This document shows positions 53,444 through 61,849 of a stretch of 64,000 nucleotides of DNA, in pieces (positions within the stretch are counted from its first letter, which is position 1; each line of letters opens with the position of its first letter). This DNA is from Gammaproteobacteria bacterium (GTDB lineage Bacteria > Pseudomonadota > Gammaproteobacteria > Pseudomonadales > Azotimanducaceae), in NCBI GenBank assembly GCA_026706935.1, contig JAPOXV010000018.1, positions 310,001 through 374,000 of the forward strand, given 5' to 3'. The notes under the pieces were generated by a model. The model was given only the letters and a program-made list of their open reading frames with translations, searched no databases and was not told the origin of the DNA. The position numbers were made by a program, and so were the translations under genes.

Positions 53444-54177
53444 AGTTGATTAATTCGGTGCGCTTGAAAGCCAGCCCCAAAACCGTTGTCGATATTCACA
53501 ACGCTGACGCCTGATGCGCAGCTATTAAGCATACCAAGTAACGCTGCCAACCCATGGAACGAGGCACCATAACCTACAGAGGTTGGCACGGCAATCACTG
53601 GTTTAGCGACCAGTCCGCCGACCACACTAGGGAGCGCACCCTCCATACCCGCAACGACCACCAAGGTTCGACACGTCTTTATCTCGTCAAGGCGTGCGAA
53701 TAGGCGATGGATGCCAGCGACACCGACATCGTTGATCCGTACTACCGGACTGCCGTAGAACTCCGCGGTAAGAGCAGCTTCCTCGGCGACACCCAAATCA
53801 CTTGTTCCAGCCGTGATGACCCCGATTGGCGTTGATAACCGCTCCGGTTCATTTAGCACAAGCGATGCTAAGTTAGCCGTTTCAGAATACGTTGAGTCTG
53901 GAAATTCATCCTGCAACGCCTCCGCAGATTCTCTACGGACCCGCGTAGCGAGCACATTGTTTCCATTGTCAGCGATCCGCGTAAACGCCGACAACACTTG
54001 AGCCGTCGTCTTTGATTGCGCAAAGATCACTTCGGCTTGACCGGTTCGCACTTGTCGGGAATGATCGATCGTCGTTCCTTCGATCTCCTCGAAGTAGTTC
54101 GATGAGAGTTGCGACTTTGCCTCGTCTAAATCGAGTTGTCCGTCCTTAAATGCTCGGAGGATTTCCTCAATGGCCAT
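53440..54177 (-). CDS. larB: LarB, nicotinic-acid-adenine-dinucleotide carboxylase/hydrolase
   Basis: This 245-residue protein carries a PurE-like domain in the C-terminal part: GVITAGTSDLGVAEEAALTAEF, VVVAGMEGALPSVVGGLVAKPVIAV and GYGASFHGLAALLGMLNSCASG. LarB carboxylates nicotinic acid adenine dinucleotide as the first step of nickel-pincer synthesis. The N terminus is helical (IEEILRAFKDGQLDLDEAKSQL). It overlaps larC by 11 bases and larE by 4, so the three genes form one operon in the order larC-larB-larE. Confidence 0.92.
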   Translation of the reverse strand: MAIEEILRAFKDGQLDLDEAKSQLSSNYFEEIEGTTIDHSRQVRTGQAEVIFAQSKTTAQVLSAFTRIADNGNNVLATRVRRESAEALQDEFPDSTYSETANLASLVLNEPERLSTPIGVITAGTSDLGVAEEAALTAEFYGSPVVRINDVGVAGIHRLFARLDEIKTCRTLVVVAGMEGALPSVVGGLVAKPVIAVPTSVGYGASFHGLAALLGMLNSCASGVSVVNIDNGFGAGFQAHRINQL

Positions 54178-55360
54178 CGGTGCCGTCCATATGCGAATCG
54201 ATGGCTTTATCTATTTCTGCTCGAGCAACCAAGTAACTCAGATTACGTTCTTCCGCGATCGCGCTTACATCATCGTGTTCGGCCTTCCATCGTCTCGAAC
54301 CATCCGGTAACGTGACAACTTTGACACGTACCTCACCTAGTGACGTAACGATCGTATCGAAATTACGTGGAAGCATCGACTTTTCGACAGACCAAGCGCG
54401 AACCCCGATCGTTGTAGAGTTCTGCAATACACAGTCAATGATTTCCTGCTTCAGCGAATGCGCTGCGAGAACGGAGAGCTTGGTGCCGGGACGGTTTTTC
54501 TTCATCGCGATCGGAGTGCAATACACATCTTTAGCACCCAAGGTGAAGAGTCGTTCACTTAATGGCTCGTACGCCTCAGGTGTCATATCGTCGATGTTGC
54601 ACTCAATGCAAATATTTACTTCTGTTTCAAGTTCCGACGCAACCTCGCCGATCGACATGCGTACGACATTTGGTTGTTTGAAGTCCTTCGTTCCAACACC
54701 ATACGCCGTTTTTGACGCTTTAAAAACCTTCGGATCACACCAATGATCGACGGCGTGTGCGAGGATCGTTGCACCCGTCGGCGTTGTCGCTTCACCGTCT
54801 ACATGACCGCGTGTCGTTGGACAGCCTTCTAGCAGGAGCGCGGTTGCCGGCGCTGGTACAGGCATTAAACCGTGCGCGCATTTCACCATTCCGGATCCAA
54901 GTTCGACGTTTGAACAGTAGACGCGCGACGGAGAAATGTACTCGAGACAAATCGCAGCACCAACGATATCCACGATTGCGTCTACGGCACCGACTTCATG
55001 AAAGTGGACTTTTTCCACCGGTATCGCGTGTACTTCTGATTCAGCATGAGCGAGTAACTCAAACATGCTTATTGCGCGCGCCTTTACGTCGCCTAGAAGT
55101 CCGGACTTCTCGATTAGGTTTTGTATTTCCGTTAGGCCACGCGCAGCGTCACTGGAATTCTCAAGATTGACTGAAACATGAGTACCGGCTATACCGTTCT
55201 TTTTCCGCTGTTCAACCTTTATTTGATATTCGTCATCAAGCCCGAGTTTCGCCAGCTCGACTTCTAGATGTTCGAGCGGTACGCCCAAATCGAGCATACC
55301 GCCAAGATGCATATCTCCCGCTATACCACTGAAACACTCATAGAGTAGGTCTTTCGGCAT
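54167..55360 (-). CDS. larC: LarC, nickel-pincer cofactor nickel insertase (single frame)
   Basis: This 397-residue protein holds both parts of LarC: the N-terminal domain with YECFSGIAGDMHLGGMLDLGV, VEKVHFHEVGAVDAIVDIVGA and VKCAHGLMPVPAPATALLLEG, and the C-terminal domain with CIECNIDDMTPEAYEPLSERLF. LarC inserts nickel using CTP. In Lactobacillus plantarum the gene is split in two frames joined by frameshifting; here it is one unbroken frame. It heads the lar operon. Confidence 0.92.
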   Translation of the reverse strand: MPKDLLYECFSGIAGDMHLGGMLDLGVPLEHLEVELAKLGLDDEYQIKVEQRKKNGIAGTHVSVNLENSSDAARGLTEIQNLIEKSGLLGDVKARAISMFELLAHAESEVHAIPVEKVHFHEVGAVDAIVDIVGAAICLEYISPSRVYCSNVELGSGMVKCAHGLMPVPAPATALLLEGCPTTRGHVDGEATTPTGATILAHAVDHWCDPKVFKASKTAYGVGTKDFKQPNVVRMSIGEVASELETEVNICIECNIDDMTPEAYEPLSERLFTLGAKDVYCTPIAMKKNRPGTKLSVLAAHSLKQEIIDCVLQNSTTIGVRAWSVEKSMLPRNFDTIVTSLGEVRVKVVTLPDGSRRWKAEHDDVSAIAEERNLSYLVARAEIDKAIDSHMDGTDGH

Positions 55361-55372
55361 AGGGAAGTGACA

Positions 55373-56605
55373 CTACGCGAGTAGTTCGTGGGTTGAGTCG
55401 CAGAGTTCTGCAATATTGAGTCCGTATGTACATGCGTTGGCGCAAGGTGCACCGTTACAACTAACGCATGCACTCGCATCTCGGTTCAACATCGCGTATT
55501 CATCCCGAGCGTAACCGATATCACTGTAATCGACAGCATACATTCGAGTGCGCAACACCTCACCGACCTCGACGTTGTATGGACAAGAGCTATAGCAATC
55601 GTTACACAACGGACGACAGTAGGTGTTGCTATTCAGGGAGGCGTACTGATCGAGAAGTCTTAGGTCGCTTGCTTCTAGCCGTTCGGATCCGGACGCTCCC
55701 AAGAATTCAATGACTTGCGGTTCCGATGACATCGTAATTACGGCCGCATCGACGTTCTTGTTGGTAAGGACCCAACGCAATGCTGCTTGTGCATATGTGC
55801 CGTTTGATGTCTCATACGGTCGCATATCGTTCAATCGTGCACCACGTAGCGTTTTCATCACGGTTACGCCGACGTCAAGTTCCTTTGCGCGTTCAAGTAG
55901 AGCAGGTAATTTCGGTTGTAGCGCAACCATGTCAAAGCGCTTAACGAGCTTCTCGTAGAACGCAGGATCTTCGCCAAAGTTGTAGGCGACCAATATCACA
56001 TCGGCCATATCTTGGTCAAACGCGTACGTCAGGCACCTATCTAAGTATCCTGCGTGACCCGAGATGCCACTGAATCTGATTTTCCCTTGTTCTTTCGCAC
56101 GTGCAATGAACTCGTTCCACGCCTCAGACGAAATACGCTCGACTTCATTTACTGCATGGCACATGTATACGTCAACATAATCTGTTTGTAGACGTCGAAG
56201 GGAGGTTTCAAGGTGATTCATCAACCATTCGACAGATGCATCAGCTCTAGTAACAGCCTTAGATACGATGTAGACGTCATCTCGCACTCCTTTAAGAGCG
56301 TTTCCGAGGGTGGTTTCTGATTGACCGCGCGTGTAGCTGTGCGCAGAATCGAAGTAGTTGATCCCTTTATCAAGCGCAAAACGAACGAGATCCTCCTGTC
56401 CTGAACGTAGATTGCTGGTTCCCATCGAGATATCCGAAATCTCAAGCTCCGTACGCCCGAGCCGGTGATATGACTGCACCGTAAAAGGTAATGGAGTATC
56501 GGAGGCATGAATACCAGGAGCTACCGAGGCAGCCGTTCCGGCGATTCCGGTGGCCGCGGACCACCTTAAAAACTCTCGACGGTTGGTTTCAACTGGCTTA
56601 CGCAT
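55373..56605 (-). CDS. Tat-exported aldo/keto reductase with cysteine-rich (ferredoxin-like) C-terminus
   Basis: This 410-residue protein starts with a Tat signal (NRREFLRWSAATGIAG). The barrel has a complete tetrad: Asp and Tyr in YFDSAHSYTRGQ, Lys in IVSKAV, His in VYMCHAVNEVE. The C terminus carries CRPLCNDCYSSCPYNVEVGE and CVSCNGAPCANACTYGLNIAE, matching 4Fe-4S-type cysteine spacing. I prefer ATG at 56605 over the longer frame from 56665. It lies 12 bp upstream of larC on the same strand, so it may be co-transcribed with the lar genes. A nickel-pincer enzyme link is speculative. Confidence 0.88.
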   Translation of the reverse strand: MRKPVETNRREFLRWSAATGIAGTAASVAPGIHASDTPLPFTVQSYHRLGRTELEISDISMGTSNLRSGQEDLVRFALDKGINYFDSAHSYTRGQSETTLGNALKGVRDDVYIVSKAVTRADASVEWLMNHLETSLRRLQTDYVDVYMCHAVNEVERISSEAWNEFIARAKEQGKIRFSGISGHAGYLDRCLTYAFDQDMADVILVAYNFGEDPAFYEKLVKRFDMVALQPKLPALLERAKELDVGVTVMKTLRGARLNDMRPYETSNGTYAQAALRWVLTNKNVDAAVITMSSEPQVIEFLGASGSERLEASDLRLLDQYASLNSNTYCRPLCNDCYSSCPYNVEVGEVLRTRMYAVDYSDIGYARDEYAMLNRDASACVSCNGAPCANACTYGLNIAELCDSTHELLA

Positions 56606-56731
56606 ATTGTGATTCCTCGGTATACGGTGGTGCGAGATGATGCGACTAACATTCGCACCCGACAATTGAACGACTTCCTCCTGCTTTTATCAAGTCACGA
56701 GCAGGTGGTCAAGCAACACAGGAGAACCGTC

Positions 56732-57622
56732 GTGCCTGATTACGACAATTATGAAAACTTGATTATCGACCGTGTTGGCACCGATGGACGTGTTGGCCGA
56801 ATTCAGCTCCATCGACCCGAGAAGCTCAACGCACTCTCTCAAGAACTTTTGTATGAATTCAATGATGTATTGCATGACATGGAGGCCGATGACTCAATTC
56901 GTGTAATCATCGTTCGCGGCACCGAACGAGCGTTTTCCTCAGGATATGACCTAACCCCCTCAGGTGGTCGAGGCGCTGACGGCGTCGTCCGAAGATTCAA
57001 AAGCGTGGACGACAAGGGACGACGTCTCGTAATGGGCATCCGCACTGGCATGCAACAAATCACTGACATTCACATGTATTTCTGGAATATGGCGAAGGTC
57101 ACGATTGCTCAGGTGAATGGATACGCGATCGCCGGCGGATGTGAACTCTGCATGATGGCGGACCTCGTTTGCGTTGCTGAGGACGCACAGCTAGGGCACC
57201 CAGGACTAAGAGGTCTCGGTACCTCCCGAACTGGCGTGATTTGGCCGTTGGTTATCGGCATGCGAAAAGCAAAAGAACTGTACTACACCGGTGAAAACGT
57301 CTCAGGTGTCGAAGCAGAACGGATCGGGATGGTGAACTATGCTTGGCCAAAAGAAGAACTCGAAGAACGCACCACCGCATTCGCGGACCGACTCGCAATC
57401 ATGTCGGCAGACCACCTCGCCATTCTCAAGCTGAATATGAACCGGTTCTACGAGAACATGGGAATCTATTCGTCAGTCCGATCCAGTACCGATATGGATG
57501 CCGCAGGTCAAATGACCGGGTTCAGCTACGATTGGCAGGATAAAGTTGGCGAACTCGGCTTCCGTTCTGCAGTGGATTGGCGTGACGGTCCGTTCCGGGA
57601 AATGGATACCTACAAGGATTAG
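56732..57622 (+). CDS. Crotonase-superfamily enzyme, paralogue of the 14158 gene
   Basis: This 296-residue crotonase has oxyanion motifs RGTERAFSSGYDLTP and YAIAGGCELCMMAD. As in its paralogue, the first catalytic Glu is present and the second position is Gly (GHPGLRGLGTSR). The frame is open from 56609, but GTG at 56732 follows GGAG at 56721-56724 by seven bases and gives the same N terminus (VPDYDNYENLIIDRVGTDG) as the 14158 protein. It is divergent from the aldo/keto reductase with a 126-bp spacer. Duplicated function or substrate specialisation is likely. Confidence 0.88.
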   Translation: MPDYDNYENLIIDRVGTDGRVGRIQLHRPEKLNALSQELLYEFNDVLHDMEADDSIRVIIVRGTERAFSSGYDLTPSGGRGADGVVRRFKSVDDKGRRLVMGIRTGMQQITDIHMYFWNMAKVTIAQVNGYAIAGGCELCMMADLVCVAEDAQLGHPGLRGLGTSRTGVIWPLVIGMRKAKELYYTGENVSGVEAERIGMVNYAWPKEELEERTTAFADRLAIMSADHLAILKLNMNRFYENMGIYSSVRSSTDMDAAGQMTGFSYDWQDKVGELGFRSAVDWRDGPFREMDTYKD

Positions 57623-57631
57623 TCGATCAAA

Positions 57632-57663
57632 TGACCGGCATGGTCAAATGCCCATGCCGGTCA
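57632..57663 (+). terminator. 12-bp hairpin after the crotonase gene
   Basis: TGACCGGCATGG (57632-57643) pairs perfectly with CCATGCCGGTCA (57652-57663) around an 8-base loop, ten bases after the crotonase stop and between convergent genes. There is no T-run, so it may be a weak or Rho-assisted terminator. Confidence 0.6.
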
Positions 57664-57686
57664 ATTACTCGAGGTTATAGATTCTC

Positions 57687-58349
57687 TCATCGATCCTGAG
57701 GAGGGTAGGGTGGCTCACCCCAATCTGCGTCGGGATTTTCATCGAATAACTGCTGAAAAATCGGTAAAACCCGATGCATGAACGTCGCGCCCGTTTTAAC
57801 TTGCTCGCGATTGAGGCTGCCTTTGTACGTTGAACTCCCATGCGCGATCTGGTTGCGCAGGATATTTAACCTCGAGAACACGATGTTTAGTAGTCGACCG
57901 AATGAGCCACTATCCCTCATTGATTGAAGTGCTGACCGGTTTGCGGAACGCATTTCGTTTGCCCACGCCGATTCTTCTGGACTTTCTTGAATATCTTGCC
58001 AATACGAGCCAAAGATGTATTTATTGTCCAGCAAATTCCTTATCGAGTTTGAATACTCGTCCCAAAGGAACTCGTACAAACATCCGTCTTCTTTATCGAA
58101 TCGTTGAATCTTGTCGATGAATTGACTTTGAAGTTGCCGATCGCTGATACGAGTCTCGCGTTCGTTCGTATTAGTACCGATCGTACTCTCCTTCGAGTAG
58201 AGTGCATTGAAAGCGATCCAGTAGAACAAGAACGCACTGTCAAAATCCTCATCCGACATGAATTCGTTCGCGCGGTCGGACCAGCTCCTGCTTCGACGCA
58301 TTCGTAGACCAAAATTGGACTTCCGTGCATCTATGTCTGGTTCGCCCAT
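57687..58349 (-). CDS. HEPN-like helical protein with RNxxxH motif
   Basis: This 220-residue protein has the pattern of HEPN-family proteins: an N-terminal aromatic helix (FDSAFLFYWIAFNALYSK) and a C-terminal helix with ILRNQIAHGSSTY, which fits the R-x4-H catalytic motif of HEPN ribonucleases. It ends with EDWG-like PDADWGEPPYPPQ. I chose ATG at 58349, which follows AGGAAG, over TTG at 58355. Many HEPN proteins are RNA-cleaving toxins or defence proteins, but this type (HEPN of the hypothetical 'AFNALY' group) has no known role. It diverges from the SpoU methyltransferase; no antitoxin-like partner is visible. Confidence 0.75.
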   Translation of the reverse strand: MGEPDIDARKSNFGLRMRRSRSWSDRANEFMSDEDFDSAFLFYWIAFNALYSKESTIGTNTNERETRISDRQLQSQFIDKIQRFDKEDGCLYEFLWDEYSNSIRNLLDNKYIFGSYWQDIQESPEESAWANEMRSANRSALQSMRDSGSFGRLLNIVFSRLNILRNQIAHGSSTYKGSLNREQVKTGATFMHRVLPIFQQLFDENPDADWGEPPYPPQDR

Positions 58350-58433
58350 ATTCAATTCTTCCTTTCGACTCTACGAATCTAAATTTGATCAAGCATACGA
58401 GTCGATATCCGGCACTTTCTATGATCTGCGACG

Positions 58434-59267
58434 ATGACACAGAGCAGATCTTCATCTGAAACGCCGCGCTTAACGAGTCACCGCAATTCGTTAGTGCGAC
58501 AGACGAGGGAACTGAAGAAACGACGCTTTCGGAACGAGCAACAGTTGTTCCGGATTGAGGGATATCGAGAGATTGACCAAGCGCTCAACGCCGGTATCGA
58601 CATTGAATACGCAATATACTGCGATTCAATGTCTCGTTTTAGCCTATGTGAAAGTACGCTCAATCGAATCAGAACAAAGAAGGAGATCGCACTTTATGCT
58701 GCTTCGTCAGGTGTATTCGCGAATCTAAGTCAATGGCAAAATCCCGATGGCTTGTTGGTGGTCGCGAAACAACGGTCCGAAGCGCTTGAAGCCCTTGACG
58801 TAAGAGCTAGTGATGTATTTCTCGTAGTCGATGGGTTCGAAAAACCCGGAAATCTGGGCAGCATCTTTCGATCAGCAGATGCGACGGGCTGTAATGGTGT
58901 CTTGATATCGGATCCCATCGTCGACCTTTTCAATCCCAACGTAATTAGAGCGAGCTTGGGTACGGTATTTACCACGCCATGTGCGGTTGCAGACTGTACC
59001 CGCGTTATTCAATGGCTTCGAAATAACCGCCTGAGAATCGTCTGTTCCTCACCTGAAGGCGATCGTAACTATCTTGACGTTTCTTTAGGATCTGGTTGCG
59101 CGATCGTGATAGGGAGCGAAAGAGGCGGGTTAGACGAACCGTGGTTTGAATCTTGTGACGATCTGATAAAGCTACCGAATGAAGGTTTTGCAGACTCCAT
59201 TAATGCGGCGATGGCGGCGAACGTATTACTCTTTGAGTCGTACCGGCAAAGACTGAAAAACGTTTAA
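58434..59267 (+). CDS. SpoU/TrmH-family RNA methyltransferase
   Basis: This 277-residue SPOUT enzyme has the N-terminal substrate-binding domain (LKKRRFRNEQQLFRIEGYREI) and the C-terminal knotted domain with GFEKPGNLGSIFRSADATGC, IVIGSERGGLDE and LPNEGFADSINAAMAANVLLFE. These are the SpoU motifs for 2'-O-methylation of rRNA or tRNA with S-adenosylmethionine. The N-terminal 20 residues are polar and look like a flexible tail. The target RNA cannot be told. It is divergent from the HEPN-like gene, 84 bp away. Confidence 0.93.
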   Translation: MTQSRSSSETPRLTSHRNSLVRQTRELKKRRFRNEQQLFRIEGYREIDQALNAGIDIEYAIYCDSMSRFSLCESTLNRIRTKKEIALYAASSGVFANLSQWQNPDGLLVVAKQRSEALEALDVRASDVFLVVDGFEKPGNLGSIFRSADATGCNGVLISDPIVDLFNPNVIRASLGTVFTTPCAVADCTRVIQWLRNNRLRIVCSSPEGDRNYLDVSLGSGCAIVIGSERGGLDEPWFESCDDLIKLPNEGFADSINAAMAANVLLFESYRQRLKNV

Positions 59268-59296
59268 CCAATTTCATTACAGAAGTGCTAGTACGT

Positions 59297-60052
59297 TCAA
59301 CGTACACCATGACCCTCATTCTCTCGCAACGCTCGTCGCACGGACCATTTCAATCTCGTATCCTCAACACCGAAATCCCATACATCGTCCTCGTTCAATG
59401 CATAAACGAACTGGTACATTCTTGGTCGGCGACGATACGTTTGGTTATCCGTATCAAGCAATACGACGTGTCCATCTACGTTAGCGATCGCCACGATCGC
59501 GTGGTGCTCTCTCTCGCGACGGTCGTAGACTACGACGACGCGCAGTTCATTGGCTGGTACGTCGAAAAGTCGAAGTAGCTGGTATTTCGCAGTTGCGTAG
59601 TCTTCGCAATCCCCGCCACGATTCAAGAATTCCGTTAATGTCGACCACTCTTGTCCGACTTTCACGGTCGTTTCTCCGACAGCAACGTCTCGACGGCGGT
59701 CGCTTCGATAACGAGAGAACCGATTGATATATCGATTAACCAACCGCATGCGTTGCTCACGAGACAGGTCTTCGCCCCGTTTAAGTAAGTGGTGAATGGA
59801 CTTTAACCTTCCATCACAAGTTGATTCATCGGCGATGCATCGGTTGAGCTTTTCTTGTTGTTCAGTGATGCGTTGAAGTGTCTGTGACCACGAAGGTAAA
59901 TCCTCTGCCGCAGCGAGTGGCGGAACGCTGTCGTCAAACAGAACGACTAGATCGTTGTCTACACTTTGAGCAAGTGTGAACGAACAAATCGTTACTACGA
60001 CGAATCCGATGCCAACGAAATGTCGACGCAGTATGCTGGCGGTTCTGTGCAT
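59297..60052 (-). CDS. Periplasmic transglutaminase-like cysteine peptidase (LapG-like)
   Basis: This 251-residue protein has a signal peptide (MHRTASILRRHFVGIGFVV to about SFTLAQS). The catalytic triad of the bacterial transglutaminase-like cysteine peptidase family is present: Cys in RGGDCEDYATAKYQLL, His in REREHHAIVAIAN and Asp in VLLDTDNQT. LapG of this family cleaves a surface adhesin and is controlled by cyclic-di-GMP through LapD; neither partner is visible here. The start is ATG at 60052. The 5' end overlaps the head-to-head gene at 60009 by 44 bp. Confidence 0.88.
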   Translation of the reverse strand: MHRTASILRRHFVGIGFVVVTICSFTLAQSVDNDLVVLFDDSVPPLAAAEDLPSWSQTLQRITEQQEKLNRCIADESTCDGRLKSIHHLLKRGEDLSREQRMRLVNRYINRFSRYRSDRRRDVAVGETTVKVGQEWSTLTEFLNRGGDCEDYATAKYQLLRLFDVPANELRVVVVYDRREREHHAIVAIANVDGHVVLLDTDNQTYRRRPRMYQFVYALNEDDVWDFGVEDTRLKWSVRRALRENEGHGVR

Positions 60053-61304
60053 CGCGTTTTTCTCAACCTTTTTACTCACAGCGTGCCAACCACTAGGTAG
60101 CGAAGCCGTGTTGCGAGATGCACCGTTTCATCTGTTGAAGTATCGGGCATTCCTTGGTACCGACAGTTCTGAGAGCATCCCATCAATTAGTCCTCTCTTG
60201 ACGGACAAGCGAATGAGGGACTTCGTCATTCCAGACATCGTCGAAGTAAAGAGTAGACGATTTCGAGTGCACTCGCTCATGAACAAGCTTGCGGAACATG
60301 GCTACTACGTCGACTACTATGACGCGGGACTGACACTAACAGCGAATCAAGCTTTCGCACTTAAACAGGGAAATTGCCTTTCGTACACCCATATGTTCAT
60401 TGCGCTCGCTCGAGAAGCAGGACTTGACGCCCGCTATGAACTCGTCAGAGCGCCGCCAATGTACTCTGTGAGTGACGGGGTACTCGAACACCAAGTGCAC
60501 ATTCGAAGTCGTGTCATGTGGCCGATGGAGTTCAGCAGATCCGATGTCGACGGTGTTTGGCGTATTCCAACGGGAGTCGCGCGATCGTTGGCGGCGCCGC
60601 GGGTCAATCTAGAACGCTACATCTCTGTTGATTTCAATGAACGCAACATTCGAGAGTTCGACGGGACCATTGTCTCAGACGATTTCGCGCTTGCTCTTCA
60701 CCTCGCTAACAACGCTGTCGAATATTGGAAGCGTCGCGACGAAACAAAGGCGTTTTCGTACATTGTCGAGGCCATACGCCGTGCGCCGAGATACGCCGAT
60801 CATTGGGTTAATCTAGCGACGTTTTACGCTCGTCAAGGATTAACTGACGAAGCACTTCTAATTAATCGATATGCGTTGTCATTGAACCCACATCATGTCA
60901 TCGCATTGGCTGGTGTAGTGCAACACGCTGAGAAAGGCGAGTTAACCCGCGCGAAATCGCGCCTTCAACGGCTTCGTAATAACAACCCGCACTATCAATT
61001 CGCTCTCGCACAACGAGCGAAGGCGAATAACGACATAAAGGGTGCATTAGCGTTTATCGATCGATCCGTGACATTGAAGAAGAGAAATCCTGTGTTTCTG
61101 GCTTTCAGAGCGAGAGTCTTGATGTCACTAGAGCGATATCCGGAAGCACTTGAGAGTATCGATCGCGCAATCGACCATGCTTCGACTGAGCAGGAACGAC
61201 GAGACTACGAAAGCACGTTGCGCAATATCCAACAGTTGATCATCGTGAAAGAACCAAACGAGCGCACGCTACGGGAGGCACAGGCGGCAGTGTCGGCGAA
61301 TTAA
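60009..61304 (+). CDS. Transglutaminase-like lipoprotein with TPR repeats
   Basis: This 431-residue protein has a lipoprotein signal ending LLTAC. The transglutaminase-like domain includes GNCLSYTHMFIALAREAGL and VLEHQVHIRSRV, giving the Cys and His. Residues about 225-400 form TPR repeats (HWVNLATFYARQGLTDEAL, ALAFIDRSVTLKKRNPV). ATG at 60009 keeps the basic n-region MPTKCRRS; the frame is open from 59976 and a further ATG is at 60033. Together with the LapG-like gene it forms a divergent, 5'-overlapping pair, which suggests a shared envelope function. Confidence 0.85.
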   Translation: MPTKCRRSMLAVLCIAFFSTFLLTACQPLGSEAVLRDAPFHLLKYRAFLGTDSSESIPSISPLLTDKRMRDFVIPDIVEVKSRRFRVHSLMNKLAEHGYYVDYYDAGLTLTANQAFALKQGNCLSYTHMFIALAREAGLDARYELVRAPPMYSVSDGVLEHQVHIRSRVMWPMEFSRSDVDGVWRIPTGVARSLAAPRVNLERYISVDFNERNIREFDGTIVSDDFALALHLANNAVEYWKRRDETKAFSYIVEAIRRAPRYADHWVNLATFYARQGLTDEALLINRYALSLNPHHVIALAGVVQHAEKGELTRAKSRLQRLRNNNPHYQFALAQRAKANNDIKGALAFIDRSVTLKKRNPVFLAFRARVLMSLERYPEALESIDRAIDHASTEQERRDYESTLRNIQQLIIVKEPNERTLREAQAAVSAN

Positions 61305-61340
61305 GCCCACTAAAATTCCGCGCCTCTGGAACCTTGAATC

Positions 61341-61769
61341 ATGAGTTACGATCCCGCCAACATATTTGCCCGAATACTTCGAGGCGAACTCCCAGCTCAC
61401 GTGGTTGAAGAGACCGAACACACGCTCACCTTTATGGACATCATGCCGAAAGCCAACGGGCATGCTCTCGTAATTCCAAAAGAAGATGCACCCAATATCT
61501 ACGATATTTCGGACGGCGCGCTACGAAACCTCATCACGCAAGTTAAACGGGTTGCTAAAGCATCTAAGCTTGCATATCCAGGCAATGGAATCCGCGTCAT
61601 ACAACTCAATGGTTCGGAGGCTGGGCAATCCGTGTTCCACCTTCATTTCCACGTAATCCCGTCAGCAGATGGAATGAACTTCGGGTTCCACGGTGGTGCC
61701 TCGGCAGACGAAGCGTCGCTGGCAGAACACGCACAACGACTAAAGCAAGCGCTTGCTACATTCGCATAG
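61341..61769 (+). CDS. HIT-family nucleotide-binding protein
   Basis: This 142-residue protein has the histidine-triad active site HLHFHVIPS with the conserved upstream NGSEAGQSVF. The N terminus FARILRGELPAHVVEET and GHALVIPKEDAPNIYDIS are typical of HIT-like hydrolases such as HinT, which cleave nucleoside phosphoramidates. It is 36 bp after the TPR lipoprotein and 80 bp before typA. Standard length. Confidence 0.93.
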   Translation: MSYDPANIFARILRGELPAHVVEETEHTLTFMDIMPKANGHALVIPKEDAPNIYDISDGALRNLITQVKRVAKASKLAYPGNGIRVIQLNGSEAGQSVFHLHFHVIPSADGMNFGFHGGASADEASLAEHAQRLKQALATFA

Positions 61770-61849
61770 ATCGATTTGTCTTCAAACTGGCAAAAAACTT
61801 AGTTAACTTATTGAATTTAAAGACTTAACGTCGTTTTATAAACGATCGT

